Under the pieces are notes generated by a model. It was not told where the DNA came from. It saw nothing but the letters and a program-made list of their open reading frames with translations, and made no database searches. 64,000 nucleotides of DNA from Bradyrhizobium lablabi (GTDB lineage: Bacteria > Pseudomonadota > Alphaproteobacteria > Rhizobiales > Xanthobacteraceae), in assembly GCF_018131005.1 (NCBI RefSeq), contig NZ_JAFCJK010000001.1, positions 310,001 to 374,000 of the forward strand, written 5' to 3'. Of this stretch, positions 34,407-43,090 are shown one piece after another; within the stretch, counting starts at the first letter, position 1, and every line of letters starts with the position of its first letter. The translations under genes were made by a program, and so were the position numbers.

Positions 34407-36020
34407 ATGGCCGTAACTCAAGACTTTGACGCCGTCGTCATCGGTGCAGGCTTTTCTGGCCTGCACATGCTGAAGTCGCTAAGGGACAAGTTGGGGTTGA
34501 AGGTGCGGGTCTATGAAACCGGCGAAAGCGTTGGCGGTACCTGGTACTGGAACCGCTACCCCGGCGCGCGCTGCGATTCTGACGCCTACATTTATTGCTT
34601 CACCTGGGACAAGCAGCTCCTGCAAGATTGGGAATGGTCCGAACGCTATCCCGAGCAGCCCGAAATCCTCAATTACCTGGAGCATGTTGCCAAACGCCAC
34701 GACCTGAAACGCGATATTCAATTCAATACGAGCGTGACGAGCGCGGAATTCGACGAGACAACCAACCTGTGGACGGTGCATACCGACACAGGGGAAACGG
34801 TTACGGCGCGTTACCTCATGCCGGCCGTAGGCACTTTGTCGACCACGAACATGCCTCAGTTCAAGGGCTTGGAGAAATTCGAGGGCAAGTGGTACCACAC
34901 CAGTCGCTTCCCTCACACCGGCATTGACTTCACCAACAAGCGCGTGGGCGTGGTCGGCACCGGCGCCACTGCGGTACAGGCCATTCCCGAAATTGCGCAG
35001 CAGGCCAAGCAACTCACCGTGTTCCAGCGCACCGCCAACTACTGCGTGCCGGCGCGCAACGGCAAGGTGGACCCCGAATTGGTCAAGGCCCGAAAGGCGG
35101 ACTATGAGGGTATCGCCAAACGAATCCGGGAATCGTTCTTCGGCCAGGAGCATTACTTCATTCCGAAGTCGGTGCTCGAGGCAACACCCGCGGAGCGGGA
35201 GCGTGAATTCGACAGGATGTGGGACGCCGGCGGATTCGCCTTCTGGTTGGCCAACTATCAGGACATGTTCTTCTCGCAGGAGGCCAATGACATCTGCGCC
35301 GACTACATCAAGCGCAAGATCCGCAAGACTGTGAAAGACCCGGTCGTCGCCGAAAAGCTGATACCAAAGGGCTACGCCTACGGCACCAAGCGTCAGCCGC
35401 TGGACACCAATTACTACGAGACATTCAACAAGGACAACGTGGTGCTGGTCGATGCAAAAACCGACGGCGGGATTGACGAGATCACCGAAGCGGGCATCCG
35501 CGCAGGCGGCAAGGAATATCCCCTCGATATCATCGTTTTTGCGACCGGTTTCGATGCCATGACCGGCCCGCTGAAGGCGCTGAAGCTAAAAGGCCGTGAC
35601 GGACGCACGCTGGATCAGGAGTGGCGCGACGGACCGCACACTTACCTTGGCATTTCGGTCGCCGGCTTTCCCAACCTGTTCACTATCACCGGCCCGCAAA
35701 GCCCTTCTGTGTTGTCCAACATGCCGGTCTCGATTGAGCAGCATGTGGAATGGATCACCGATTGCATCGAAGCCATGCGCAAGACCGGAAAGACCACCAT
35801 CGAGGCGATGCCTGCGGCGCAGGACCAATGGGTTGCGCATGTCAACGAAATCGTCAACGCGACGCTGATGACCAGCGCCAACTCCTGGTACATGAGCGCC
35901 AACATCCCCGGCAAGCCGCGCGCCTTCTTGCCCTATCTGGGACCGGAAGGCGTCGGTGGCTACAGGAAGAAGTGTGACGAGGTCGCAGCCAGAGGCTACG
36001 AAGGATTTGAATTGGCGTAA
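34407..36020 (+). CDS. Flavin-dependent Baeyer-Villiger-type monooxygenase
   Basis: A 537-residue class B flavoprotein monooxygenase of the cyclohexanone/phenylacetone monooxygenase family. The FAD-binding motif is VIGAGFSGLHMLKSL (residues about 12-26), the GGTWYWNRYPGARCDSD segment follows, and the NADPH-binding motif is VVGTGATAVQAIPEI. The BVMO fingerprint FxGxxxHxxxW appears as FEGKWYHTSRF with Phe in place of the final Trp. ATG 34407 has a strong GGAGGGAG ribosome binding site; the frame is open 30 codons further up without one. Such enzymes insert oxygen next to a ketone to give an ester or lactone. A hydrolase gene follows 73 bases later. Confidence 0.9.
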   Translation: MAVTQDFDAVVIGAGFSGLHMLKSLRDKLGLKVRVYETGESVGGTWYWNRYPGARCDSDAYIYCFTWDKQLLQDWEWSERYPEQPEILNYLEHVAKRHDLKRDIQFNTSVTSAEFDETTNLWTVHTDTGETVTARYLMPAVGTLSTTNMPQFKGLEKFEGKWYHTSRFPHTGIDFTNKRVGVVGTGATAVQAIPEIAQQAKQLTVFQRTANYCVPARNGKVDPELVKARKADYEGIAKRIRESFFGQEHYFIPKSVLEATPAEREREFDRMWDAGGFAFWLANYQDMFFSQEANDICADYIKRKIRKTVKDPVVAEKLIPKGYAYGTKRQPLDTNYYETFNKDNVVLVDAKTDGGIDEITEAGIRAGGKEYPLDIIVFATGFDAMTGPLKALKLKGRDGRTLDQEWRDGPHTYLGISVAGFPNLFTITGPQSPSVLSNMPVSIEQHVEWITDCIEAMRKTGKTTIEAMPAAQDQWVAHVNEIVNATLMTSANSWYMSANIPGKPRAFLPYLGPEGVGGYRKKCDEVAARGYEGFELA

Positions 36021-36042
36021 CCGGACGTAAACAACTGAAATA

Positions 36043-36070
36043 GGGCGGGAAGGCATCAGCCTTGCCGCCC
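36043..36070 (+). terminator. Intercistronic hairpin between monooxygenase and hydrolase genes
   Basis: GGGCGG/CCGCCC and AAGGC/GCCTT form an 11-bp stem with one G-G mismatch and an ATCA loop, 22 bases after the monooxygenase stop. There is no T-run, so it is more likely an mRNA-stabilising or attenuating hairpin than a full terminator. Confidence 0.45.
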
Positions 36071-36093
36071 ACAAATGCCGTCGGGAGGACATA

Positions 36094-37146
36094 ATGATCG
36101 AGAACAGCTACTACTCGCAGGACGTGCACGGCCCCTACGAGCTTCACGACATCGGCAATCTCGATTTGGAAGAAGGCGGCACGATTCGCTCATGCAAACT
36201 TGCCTATGCAACTTTCGGCAGGCTCAATGCTGCGAAAGATAACGCCGTTCTCATCCCCACCTGGTACTCCGGCACAAACAAAATCATCGAGCAGGTGTAT
36301 GTCGGTCAGGGCCGCGCCCTCGATCCCGACAAGTATTTCATCGTTGTCGTCAATCAGATTGGCAATGGTCTTTCATCTTCACCGCACAACACACCGGCGC
36401 CGGGCGGGATGGGAAATTTTCCCCGTGTGCGCATCGGAGATGATGTGCGTGCGCAACACAAGCTTCTCACGGAAAAATTCGACTTGAAACGTCTCGCGCT
36501 TGTTGTTGGTGGCTCAATGGGCGCACAACAGACCTACGAATGGGCGGTACGCTACCCCGACATGGTGAAGCGCGCTGCGCCTATCGCCGGCACCGCCAAG
36601 AACACCATCCACGATTCTCTTTTCACGGAAACGCTGGTCGAGGCGATCACATCCGACCCGGGCTTTAATAAAGGCTTTTACGCGTCGTCGGTCGACGTGA
36701 GGGAAGGCCTGCTGCGCCACGCTAAAATGTGGGCCGTTATGGGTTGGAGCACGGAATTTTTCCAGCAAGACCGGCACAAGGCGTTGGGCTTTTCGTCGAT
36801 GGACGATTTCATCATAAACTTCATGAACGGCTATTTCAGCGTCATGGACCCCAACGATTTGCTGTGCATGGCATGGAAATGGCAGCGCGGCGACGTCAGC
36901 CGCCACACCGGCGGCGATCTACGAGCAGCGTTGGGCCGGATCAAAGCCAAGACGTTTGTCATGCCGATGTCTTCGGACATGTTCTTCCCTCCATCCGATT
37001 GCCAGGCCGAATGGCGGTTGATTCCGAATGCTGAGTTTCGGCCGATCCAAACCGTCGATGGCCATCTTGCACTTTTCGGTGCTGATCCAAACGCTATCGG
37101 TCAGCTCGACAAGCACTTAAGCGAATTGCTTGCGTCAGAAGTCTAG
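36094..37146 (+). CDS. Alpha/beta hydrolase, homoserine O-acetyltransferase (MetX)-like
   Basis: A 350-residue alpha/beta hydrolase of the MetX-like family. The nucleophile elbow is GGSMGAQQTYEWAVRYPD (Ser in GGSMGA, near residue 141), with the oxyanion segment IPTWYSGT, and a C-terminal DGHLALFG probably supplying the catalytic His. The N-terminal LAYATFGRLNAAKDNAVLIP is also MetX-like. True MetX has the GGCL-H box and a longer helical lid; here the context (73 bases after a Baeyer-Villiger enzyme) suggests ester hydrolysis of its product instead of methionine synthesis. A GGGAGGA ribosome binding site precedes ATG 36094. Confidence 0.82.
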   Translation: MIENSYYSQDVHGPYELHDIGNLDLEEGGTIRSCKLAYATFGRLNAAKDNAVLIPTWYSGTNKIIEQVYVGQGRALDPDKYFIVVVNQIGNGLSSSPHNTPAPGGMGNFPRVRIGDDVRAQHKLLTEKFDLKRLALVVGGSMGAQQTYEWAVRYPDMVKRAAPIAGTAKNTIHDSLFTETLVEAITSDPGFNKGFYASSVDVREGLLRHAKMWAVMGWSTEFFQQDRHKALGFSSMDDFIINFMNGYFSVMDPNDLLCMAWKWQRGDVSRHTGGDLRAALGRIKAKTFVMPMSSDMFFPPSDCQAEWRLIPNAEFRPIQTVDGHLALFGADPNAIGQLDKHLSELLASEV

Positions 37147-37397
37147 CTCGCGAGCTACGGCGGGTCGCGTGAACCCTGAAGCTTGCACTTCGCGGGTATT
37201 CTGTTTCCGCGAATGTCCGGTTTGCGCAGGCGCCGTAGCCCCGTTTTTAATGCTGTGGACGGCTCCTCCGCCGGCGCGAGAGCGTCAAATGGCCTTTCAA
37301 ACAGCCGCGCAAATCCCGTTTAAAACTTTGTAGGTGGTGAAAGCGTCATCGACATCGCGTTCAATGGGCCAGCAAAACGCCAATGCGCGAGCCGCAC

Positions 37398-37841
37398 ATG
37401 ACTATCGAAACGTCCGTCACCACCGACGTCCCCGCGGGCTTCGAGCCACATTTCCGCAAGAGCCCGCTCACGGAGCCCTGGGAGCCGCTTTATTCGAAGA
37501 AGACCGACAAGGCCGTCATCATCGGACTGCGGCTGGCAAAGCCGCACACCAACGGCCGCGGTCTGATCCATGGCGGCCTGATCGCTGCGCTTGCCGACAA
37601 CGCGATGGGCTACAGCTGCGCACAGGCGACGGGCTGGAAGACTACGTTTGTCACAATCTCGCTGGCAGTCGATTTCATCGGCACTGCCGATATCGGACAA
37701 TGGCTCGCCGTCGAGTCCGACGTGATCAAGACCGGCAGCACGATCTGCTTCGCGCAGAGCCTGATCAGGGCCGACGATGTGACGATCGCACGCGCCAACG
37801 GCACGTTCCGCGTGGTGCCGAAGAAGGAGCCTGTAGGCTAG
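37398..37841 (+). CDS. PaaI-family hot-dog thioesterase
   Basis: A 147-residue hot-dog thioesterase (five more if ATG 37383 is used; neither has a strong ribosome binding site). The family signature is GRGLIHGGLIAALADNAMG, with the HGG that orients the thioester, followed by a central strand, TTFVTISLAVDFIGTADIGQ. It probably hydrolyses aromatic or medium-chain acyl-CoAs in the cytoplasm. Its stop codon overlaps that of the convergent LysR gene by four bases. Confidence 0.82.
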   Translation: MTIETSVTTDVPAGFEPHFRKSPLTEPWEPLYSKKTDKAVIIGLRLAKPHTNGRGLIHGGLIAALADNAMGYSCAQATGWKTTFVTISLAVDFIGTADIGQWLAVESDVIKTGSTICFAQSLIRADDVTIARANGTFRVVPKKEPVG

Positions 37842-38731
37842 CGGAAATGCCAGTCGCTGATCTCCGTCGCGAGATCGATGAAGGTTCGCACCTTGGCTGA
37901 CAGAAGCCGCGAGGTCGGATAGACGATGTGGATCGGCATCGCCGGCGGCGCAAAATCCGCGAGCACCACCCTCAACCGCCCGGCCTTCAGCGATTCGGCG
38001 GCCTGATAGGCCATCACCCGTGTCAGCCCGCCGTCCTGTTCGGCATAGTGGACGGCGGCATCCGAGCTGTTGGTGGTGAAACGTGGCGAACTGGAGACGC
38101 GGATCTCCTGGCCGTCCTCGATGAAACGCCAGTCGAGCGCGGCGGTCATGGCGCCGAACTGGATCGTGTCGTGCCCGGAAATATCCGATGGCCGCGCCGG
38201 CTCGCCACGCGCCCGCAGATAGCCAGGCGAAGCCACCACGATGCGAGGCATCTCGCCGACATGGCGCGCCACCAAGGTCGAATCGGGCAGATGTCCGATC
38301 CTGACCGCGAGGTCGACGCCGTCTTCAACCAGGTTGATCATGCGGTCCGACAGGCGCAGATCGACGGCGACATCGGGATAACGCTTCAGAAAGGCCGATA
38401 CAACCGGGCTGACATGCAGCCGACCGAAACCCATCGGGGCCGAGATCACCACGCGCCCCTCCGGGCGCGTGCGTTCACCCTCGACGGCGTCTTCGGCCTC
38501 CTCGACATCGGCGAGGATCCGGCGCGCCCGCTCGAGGTAGCGTGAGCCTGCGTCGGTCAAAGTGACCTGACGCGTAGTCCGCTGCAGCAGCCGAGCGCCG
38601 AGGTGCTCCTCAAGGGCCGCGACCATCCGCGTGACGGCGGACGGAGACGATCCGAGCTTCCGCGCTGCAGGAGCAAAGCCCTGCAGATCGGCCACGACGA
38701 CGAAGGCCTGCATAGCGTCGATCCGGTCCAT
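37838..38731 (-). CDS. LysR-family transcriptional regulator
   Basis: A 297-residue LysR regulator. The N-terminal helix-turn-helix is at about residues 3-60 (MQAFVVVADLQGFAPAARKL, SPSAVTRMVAALEEHLGARL, QRTTRQVTLTDAG), and the effector domain follows, with LRLSDRMINLVEDGVDLAVR. It is of the CrgA/DmlR-like subgroup judging by the RxTRxVxLTDAG segment. It is divergent from the PNPOx-like gene at 38846 with a 114-base shared promoter, the usual place for a LysR target. Confidence 0.9.
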   Translation of the reverse strand: MDRIDAMQAFVVVADLQGFAPAARKLGSSPSAVTRMVAALEEHLGARLLQRTTRQVTLTDAGSRYLERARRILADVEEAEDAVEGERTRPEGRVVISAPMGFGRLHVSPVVSAFLKRYPDVAVDLRLSDRMINLVEDGVDLAVRIGHLPDSTLVARHVGEMPRIVVASPGYLRARGEPARPSDISGHDTIQFGAMTAALDWRFIEDGQEIRVSSSPRFTTNSSDAAVHYAEQDGGLTRVMAYQAAESLKAGRLRVVLADFAPPAMPIHIVYPTSRLLSAKVRTFIDLATEISDWHFR

Positions 38732-38845
38732 GCGACTATTGCATATTCAGCAACAGTGTAGTGTCAACTATCCGAATTGCTTAAATTTCGGAAACGTCCA
38801 CTTTAACAGCGGCGCATGATTTTGACCCCATGACGGGAGATGCAG

Positions 38846-39481
38846 ATGGCAGACGCGCAGCCCAATGTCGGCGATGTCCTGTTCAGCGCGGCGGTAAAAG
38901 CGATTCAGACCCGCAAGGGCTCACGCGAGGCCTTTGCCCGTGTCGATGAGCGCGGCGGTTGGCGCACTGAGATCGACGAGAACCTCGCCGGTTTCCTCAC
39001 CAACGCCAACAGCTTCTATTTCGCGACCGCCTCGGCCGATGGCCAGCCCTACATCCAGCATCGCGGCGGACCCAAGGGATTCATCAAGATCCTCGACAAG
39101 AATACGATTGCGTTTGCCGACTACAGTGGCAACCGACAATACATCACCCAGGGCCATCTGTCGGAGAACCCCAAGGCTTATATCTTCGTGATGGACTATG
39201 CGCACCGCCGCCGCGTCAAGATCTGGGGTGAGGCTCATGTCGTCGAGGATGACCCTGCATTGACGCAGGCGCTGATGCCGCAAGGCTACAGGGCGCGGCC
39301 GGAGCACGTCATATTGTTCAAGATAGCGGCGTGGGATACCAATTGCCCGCAGCACATCCCGCAGAAGTTCGACGCCGCTGACGTCGCCGCGGCGCTTGCC
39401 GCACGCGACGCGCGGATCGCGGAGCTGGAGGCCGAACTCGCCGCACTCAAGCGCCAGCCGGTACCAGTCACGACGGGTTAG
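38846..39481 (+). CDS. Pyridoxamine 5'-phosphate oxidase-family flavin protein
   Basis: A 211-residue protein. ATG 38846 lies 6 bases after GGGAG and is preferred to ATG 38840, which abuts that site. The split-barrel flavin-binding fold is suggested by NSFYFATASADGQPYIQHRG, DYSGNRQYITQGHL and RRRVKIWGEAHVVEDD. The last about 35 residues are an Ala/Glu-rich coiled coil (AALAARDARIAELEAELAAL), an unusual tail for the family that may mediate dimer contacts. It is probably a general FMN/F420-type reductase instead of a true PdxH, and is the likely target of the divergent LysR regulator. Confidence 0.85.
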   Translation: MADAQPNVGDVLFSAAVKAIQTRKGSREAFARVDERGGWRTEIDENLAGFLTNANSFYFATASADGQPYIQHRGGPKGFIKILDKNTIAFADYSGNRQYITQGHLSENPKAYIFVMDYAHRRRVKIWGEAHVVEDDPALTQALMPQGYRARPEHVILFKIAAWDTNCPQHIPQKFDAADVAAALAARDARIAELEAELAALKRQPVPVTTG

Positions 39482-39563
39482 CCGCGCCGTTTCCCAGCGA
39501 AGTGGATGCCGGTTCGCGCAAGGAAAACCAAACAAGGAGCACTCAATCGGAACCGACAATACT

Positions 39564-40292
39564 CTACGCTGCCTGCTGCAGCGGTGCCCAGGCGAATTCC
39601 GGATAATATTGCAGCATCATCCGGTCGACATAGGTGACGAGGTTTCCGAACTTCTCGGTGCGCTCTCGCAATGGGGAGGAGAAGAACGGCGTCAGGACTC
39701 CGGCGAGCGCGCCGAACGCGGTGGCGTCAGTACCGCAGGGCGCTTCGCCCATCAGGTAGGGCTTGTCACCGAGTTGCACCGAGAGAGCAAACAGCGAGCG
39801 CATCGCGAGATCGACGTCTTCGTCGGGCGCGTGGCGGCCGAGCCCACTCAACAGATAGTTCTCGGCGACACGGAATTGAGCGTCCTCGCGCAGCTTGTCG
39901 CGCAAGTGGTCGGGCGCCGCGTCGAAGAAATGCGCCGGCCCCTTGGCGAAATTGGTGTCGTCGACCCATCGCGCGCCGACCAATGCCCAATAGACGTGAT
40001 GCTCGATCATGCGCTCGAAGGCCCAGGCCTGTGCGCGCGCCTGAAGGCTCAAGGGCGCGTCGAAGTCGAAGCCGTATTTGCCCTCGAGATGGGCGCGGAT
40101 AAAGGTCGAATCGGCAATCGCTTCGCCGTCATCGGCGATGAACGGCAACTGGCCCTTGGGCGAGGCCGGCGGCATCGCCGTTTCCTTGCGATACTCAAGC
40201 CCGGCCATCTTGAGCTGGACCTCGGTCTTGGTCACGAACGGGCTGATTTCGGGTAAGCCGAAGCCCGCGCCAAAGCCGTAAAGCGTAATCAT
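39564..40292 (-). CDS. Glutathione S-transferase-like protein, metaxin/FAX type
   Basis: A 242-residue protein with an N-terminal thioredoxin-like domain (LPEISPFVTKTEVQLKMAGL, then GQLPFIADDGEAIADSTFI) and an all-helical C-terminal domain with MIEHHVYWALVGARW. The pattern is that of the metaxin/failed-axon-connections branch of GSTs. The catalytic Ser/Cys region reads SPFVTK. A palindromic site for the neighbouring WYL regulator lies 47-73 bases upstream of its start. Physiological substrate unknown. Confidence 0.85.
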   Translation of the reverse strand: MITLYGFGAGFGLPEISPFVTKTEVQLKMAGLEYRKETAMPPASPKGQLPFIADDGEAIADSTFIRAHLEGKYGFDFDAPLSLQARAQAWAFERMIEHHVYWALVGARWVDDTNFAKGPAHFFDAAPDHLRDKLREDAQFRVAENYLLSGLGRHAPDEDVDLAMRSLFALSVQLGDKPYLMGEAPCGTDATAFGALAGVLTPFFSSPLRERTEKFGNLVTYVDRMMLQYYPEFAWAPLQQAA

Positions 40293-40338
40293 GGGAAACT
40301 CCCGATTGCCTGGTTTCGCGAGCGACGCTAGCGCCCGC

Positions 40339-40365
40339 CTGCTGCCACCATGGTGTCAGCAGCAG
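40339..40365. promoter_or_regulatory. Palindromic operator copy 1 (upstream of the GST gene)
   Basis: CTGCTG and CAGCAG arms flank the self-complementary core CACCATGGTG, each separated by one base, with an extra CAG at the right end. A near-identical copy lies at 40636-40662. It overlaps the stop codon of the 77-residue gene and sits 47 bases upstream of the GST start codon. Confidence 0.7.
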
Positions 40366-40589
40366 TGGCATTCCCCGTCGAACGGGCCGACGGGAGCGAA
40401 GCGGCGAACCGCTTCGCGAACCCGTTTGGCAATACGCGCCCGCCCATGTGACCAGGCCGCGCTGACCGCCTGCGCCAGCGCCACAACCAGGGCCCAGCGC
40501 AGATCGCCGGAGGTGGAGTAGACTGTGGTCAGTTGTTCCAGCGCGAAGGTCTGCGCCTGCCGGAAACCATGCTCTTCAAGATTCGTCAT
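40356..40589 (-). CDS. Small protein with Cys-rich C-terminus, unknown function
   Basis: A 77-residue protein starting at ATG 40589, behind AAGGGA. The middle is helical (GDLRWALVVALAQAVSAAWS), followed by a basic stretch (RARIAKRVREAVRRF). It ends in GECHCC, a C-terminal tail with three Cys and a His that could bind metal. I do not recognise a family. It lies between two copies of one palindrome, beside a divergent WYL regulator and upstream of the GST gene, so it is probably part of the same regulon and may be co-transcribed with GST. Confidence 0.6.
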   Translation of the reverse strand: MTNLEEHGFRQAQTFALEQLTTVYSTSGDLRWALVVALAQAVSAAWSHGRARIAKRVREAVRRFAPVGPFDGECHCC

Positions 40590-40635
40590 GGACAAATTCC
40601 CTTCACTTGAGGTGTTGTCCTGGTATAGGCCCCAC

Positions 40636-40662
40636 CTGCTGCCAACATGCTGTCAGCAGCAG
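40636..40662. promoter_or_regulatory. Palindromic operator copy 2 (WYL regulator/small-gene promoter)
   Basis: The same arms CTGCTG and CAGCAG(CAG) flank the core CAACATGCTG. It differs from copy 1 at two positions only. It lies in the 131-bp divergent promoter between the 77-residue gene and the WYL regulator. Confidence 0.72.
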
Positions 40663-40720
40663 CGCGGCAGGATGCAAAAAAGACGAGCCAAGAGATCGAT
40701 CGAGAGCCCAGAGACCGACT

Positions 40721-41419
40721 ATGAGACGCGCCGACCGGCTGTTTCAGATCATCCAGGTGCTCCGCCGCACCCGAAAGCCCCTGACGGCAGATGCGATCGC
40801 GGCCGAGCTCGAGACGTCGAAGCGAACGATCTATCGCGACATCGCGACGCTGATCGAGCAACGCGTGCCGATCCGTGGCGAGGCTGGCATGGGCTACATT
40901 CTGGAAAAGGGTTTCGACCTGCCGCCCCTGATGCTGACGCCGGACGAGATCGAGGCCTGCGTGCTCGGCGCGCAATGGGTGATCGGCCACGCCGACCCGG
41001 CGCTGGGGCGTGCCGCCGAGGACCTGATGGCCAAGATCGCCGAGACGGTGCCCGACCGGCTGCGGCCGTTTGTGCTGGAACCGGCGAGCCGGGCCCGATC
41101 GGCGTGGAACCGGGAACCGGACCGCATCGACATGGTCAAGACCCGCGCCCAGATCCATGAGGGCAAGAAGATCACGCTGAACTATCGCGACGAGCATGGC
41201 CGCGACTCAGAGCGCACGATCTGGCCGATCGCGGTCGGCTATCACGAGGCAGTGCGGCTGCTCGCAGCCTGGTGCGAGCTGCGCAAGGACTTCCGCAGCT
41301 TCCGCACCGACCGGGTCGTCGCGGCGATCTACCATGACGAGAAATATCCGGAGCGGCGCGATCTCCTGCGCGCGCGATGGCGCCGCAGCCTCGTATGGGA
41401 AGCGCCGAGGGATACCTGA
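40721..41419 (+). CDS. YafY-type WYL-domain transcriptional regulator
   Basis: A 232-residue regulator. ATG 40721 (MRRADRLFQIIQVLRR) is the conserved start for this family; the frame is open upstream but through a promoter palindrome. The N-terminal winged helix is residues 1-60 (TADAIAAELETSKRTIYRDI), and the WYL-type domain starts near 130 with ITLNYRDEHGRDSERTIWPI and includes YHEAVRLLAAWCELRKDFRS and FRTDRV. Such regulators respond to small ligands and bind palindromes in their own promoter. It overlaps the next gene by one base (TGATG). Confidence 0.9.
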   Translation: MRRADRLFQIIQVLRRTRKPLTADAIAAELETSKRTIYRDIATLIEQRVPIRGEAGMGYILEKGFDLPPLMLTPDEIEACVLGAQWVIGHADPALGRAAEDLMAKIAETVPDRLRPFVLEPASRARSAWNREPDRIDMVKTRAQIHEGKKITLNYRDEHGRDSERTIWPIAVGYHEAVRLLAAWCELRKDFRSFRTDRVVAAIYHDEKYPERRDLLRARWRRSLVWEAPRDT

Positions 41420-41736
41420 TGACCGCAAGCGACATCGACGCCGTGGACGAGGGCCCCTGCCAATCCTGCGGTGCCTGCTGCAGCTATTCGCAGAACTGGC
41501 CGCGCTTCACCATTGAGGACGACGCGCAGCTCGAGCTGATCCCGGCGCAATTCGTGAATGAGCGGCTGTCGGGCATGCGCTGCAACGGCGAGCGATGCGC
41601 GGCGCTGTCGGGCGAAATCGGGGTGGCGACGCGGTGCGACATCTATGCGGTTCGGCCGGAAGTGTGCCGGACCTGCGTGCCCGGCGATGTGGAATGTGCG
41701 ATGGCGCGGCGGCGCCACGGGCTGCCGCTCATCTGA
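41419..41736 (+). CDS. YkgJ-family cysteine cluster protein
   Basis: A 105-residue protein. ATG 41419 shares a base with the upstream stop codon, so translation is coupled. The family signature CQSCGACC is near the N-terminus, followed by CNGERCAAL and a C-terminal CRTCVPGDVEC; about ten Cys residues suggest a bound metal, probably zinc or an iron-sulfur cluster. Function is unknown. It is co-transcribed with the WYL regulator. Confidence 0.82.
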   Translation: MTASDIDAVDEGPCQSCGACCSYSQNWPRFTIEDDAQLELIPAQFVNERLSGMRCNGERCAALSGEIGVATRCDIYAVRPEVCRTCVPGDVECAMARRRHGLPLI

Positions 41737-41760
41737 GGCACTGCAAGCAGACCTGCGGGC

Positions 41761-42156
41761 CTACGCCGTCACCACATCACCGAAGTCTTCATCGTCGAGC
41801 TCATCGACGAGCGGCACAAAGGTCGAGAGCGGCTTGGTCGACAGCGTGATCGGCTTGCGGCTGCCGTGCGGTGCGGCGGCGCGCACGGGCTCGCGTGACA
41901 GCGCGTAAAGGGTCGAGCCGACTCGGCCGCCGAAAAACACCAGCTCGCGCTCGGCGCAGCTCGTCGCAATTGCCAGCGCCAGCGCGTGCAGATGGCTGCG
42001 GCGATAGCAGAACAGCGCCAGCCTCGCCCGGATGTCAGGTGACACGTTTGCCACCAGAAGCGACAGGCCGTTGGGATTGGCGCGGTACATCTGGCCGAGC
42101 AGTTCTTCACCGACCGGACAGGCATCGTTGTCGAAGGCGTCACGGCTTGAAAACAT
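41761..42156 (-). CDS. Conserved hypothetical protein
   Basis: A 131-residue cytoplasmic protein from ATG 42156, chosen because GGGGG lies 6 bases upstream and the extended frame (to 42213) has no start signal. The middle part NGLSLLVANVSPDIRARLAL, FCYRRSHLHALALAIATSC resembles small conserved proteins of Bradyrhizobium, but I cannot name a domain. The C-terminus is acidic (VDELDDEDFGD). It is convergent with the YkgJ gene. Confidence 0.65.
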   Translation of the reverse strand: MFSSRDAFDNDACPVGEELLGQMYRANPNGLSLLVANVSPDIRARLALFCYRRSHLHALALAIATSCAERELVFFGGRVGSTLYALSREPVRAAAPHGSRKPITLSTKPLSTFVPLVDELDDEDFGDVVTA

Positions 42157-42335
42157 TGCGGTTCCCCCTGTACGCGAAGATGCCGCGCAATTCTCTAACG
42201 AAGGGTTAACCACGGGCCCCGGTCGTCATCCGAACCCCTTGCCCGTTGCGGGCGAATCACATCCGCGGATCGCGAGCGGCTGATTCGGGTCTCTACACTG
42301 CTCGGGTCAGGTCGCCGCAAGGACGGCCCGGGGAC

Positions 42336-42728
42336 TCAATTGGCCGCCATGTAGATCGACAGCGCGAAGCCGGTGAGATGGTGCAGCGCCTGATCGACAC
42401 CGATCAGGGTCCAGAACCAGGGATGCCCGGACTCAAGCGTCACGCCGAAATGCGAGGCGCAGATTCCCTTGGCGCGGTCGACCAGGATGTGGATGACAAA
42501 GTCGACGAAGGCGACGTACCAGAAGCGCGGCGCAACGATGAGGATCAGGACCAGCCCGACTGCGAGGTGGACGAGGCAGTGCGCAAGCAGCGGCATCGCC
42601 CAGCCGGTCTTCTGGTCCTTGCCGATCGCCATCCAGGAGGTCTGAAGCATGAAGTCCGCGATGATGTGCTTCGCGGTGAGAAGCAGCATCCAACCCACCA
42701 GGGCACCAACCGACACTGACGATGACAT
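42336..42728 (-). CDS. DUF3307-family membrane protein
   Basis: A 130-residue protein with three or four hydrophobic helices. The DUF3307 pattern is visible: LLTAKHIIADFMLQTSWMA near the N-terminus, AHCLVHLAVGLVLILIVA in the middle and DFVIHILVDRAKG after it. The last segment (FWTLIGVDQALHHLTGFALS) also matches. ATG 42728 gives a sensible N-terminus, but no clear ribosome binding site is present; an in-frame TTG at 42743 is possible. Function is unknown; members are often linked to phage or stress genes. Confidence 0.75.
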   Translation of the reverse strand: MSSSVSVGALVGWMLLLTAKHIIADFMLQTSWMAIGKDQKTGWAMPLLAHCLVHLAVGLVLILIVAPRFWYVAFVDFVIHILVDRAKGICASHFGVTLESGHPWFWTLIGVDQALHHLTGFALSIYMAAN

Positions 42729-43090
42729 GGAGGGAAGCAACAAGCTGACGCCCTTCGCTGGGGTGAATGTGATCGCAAGAAATCCGGGTCAGGCCGTCAG
42801 CACAACTTCACAAACTCGGACAAGGCTGGTCTCATTTATGACATCTCCGACGGCGGAATGCACCTGTGAGTAGTCGCAAATACACCCTCGAACCGCGATG
42901 ATGATGCGGCATCGCGGCAACGGCGCCACAAGTTAACGTTACTGCCCTCGGTCGATTTGCATTCCCTCCGAGGAGCGATATCATTCATGGACTGTGAAAT
43001 TTTCTTTCTTTTATAGGCGTTTACGATTTCAACCGAGCTAATGCCCGTCGGTCAAGGCGCGGCAAACGGTCTCGGGACGGGTGATAAGCC
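42729..43090. other. 362-bp divergent intergenic region with one inverted repeat
   Basis: CCGCGATG (42893-42900) and CATCGCGG (42910-42917) are perfect complements across 9 bases. The 100 bases before the TAXI-type gene are AT-richer (ATTTTCTTTCTTTTATAGG), a plausible promoter. I see no gene. Confidence 0.45.
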
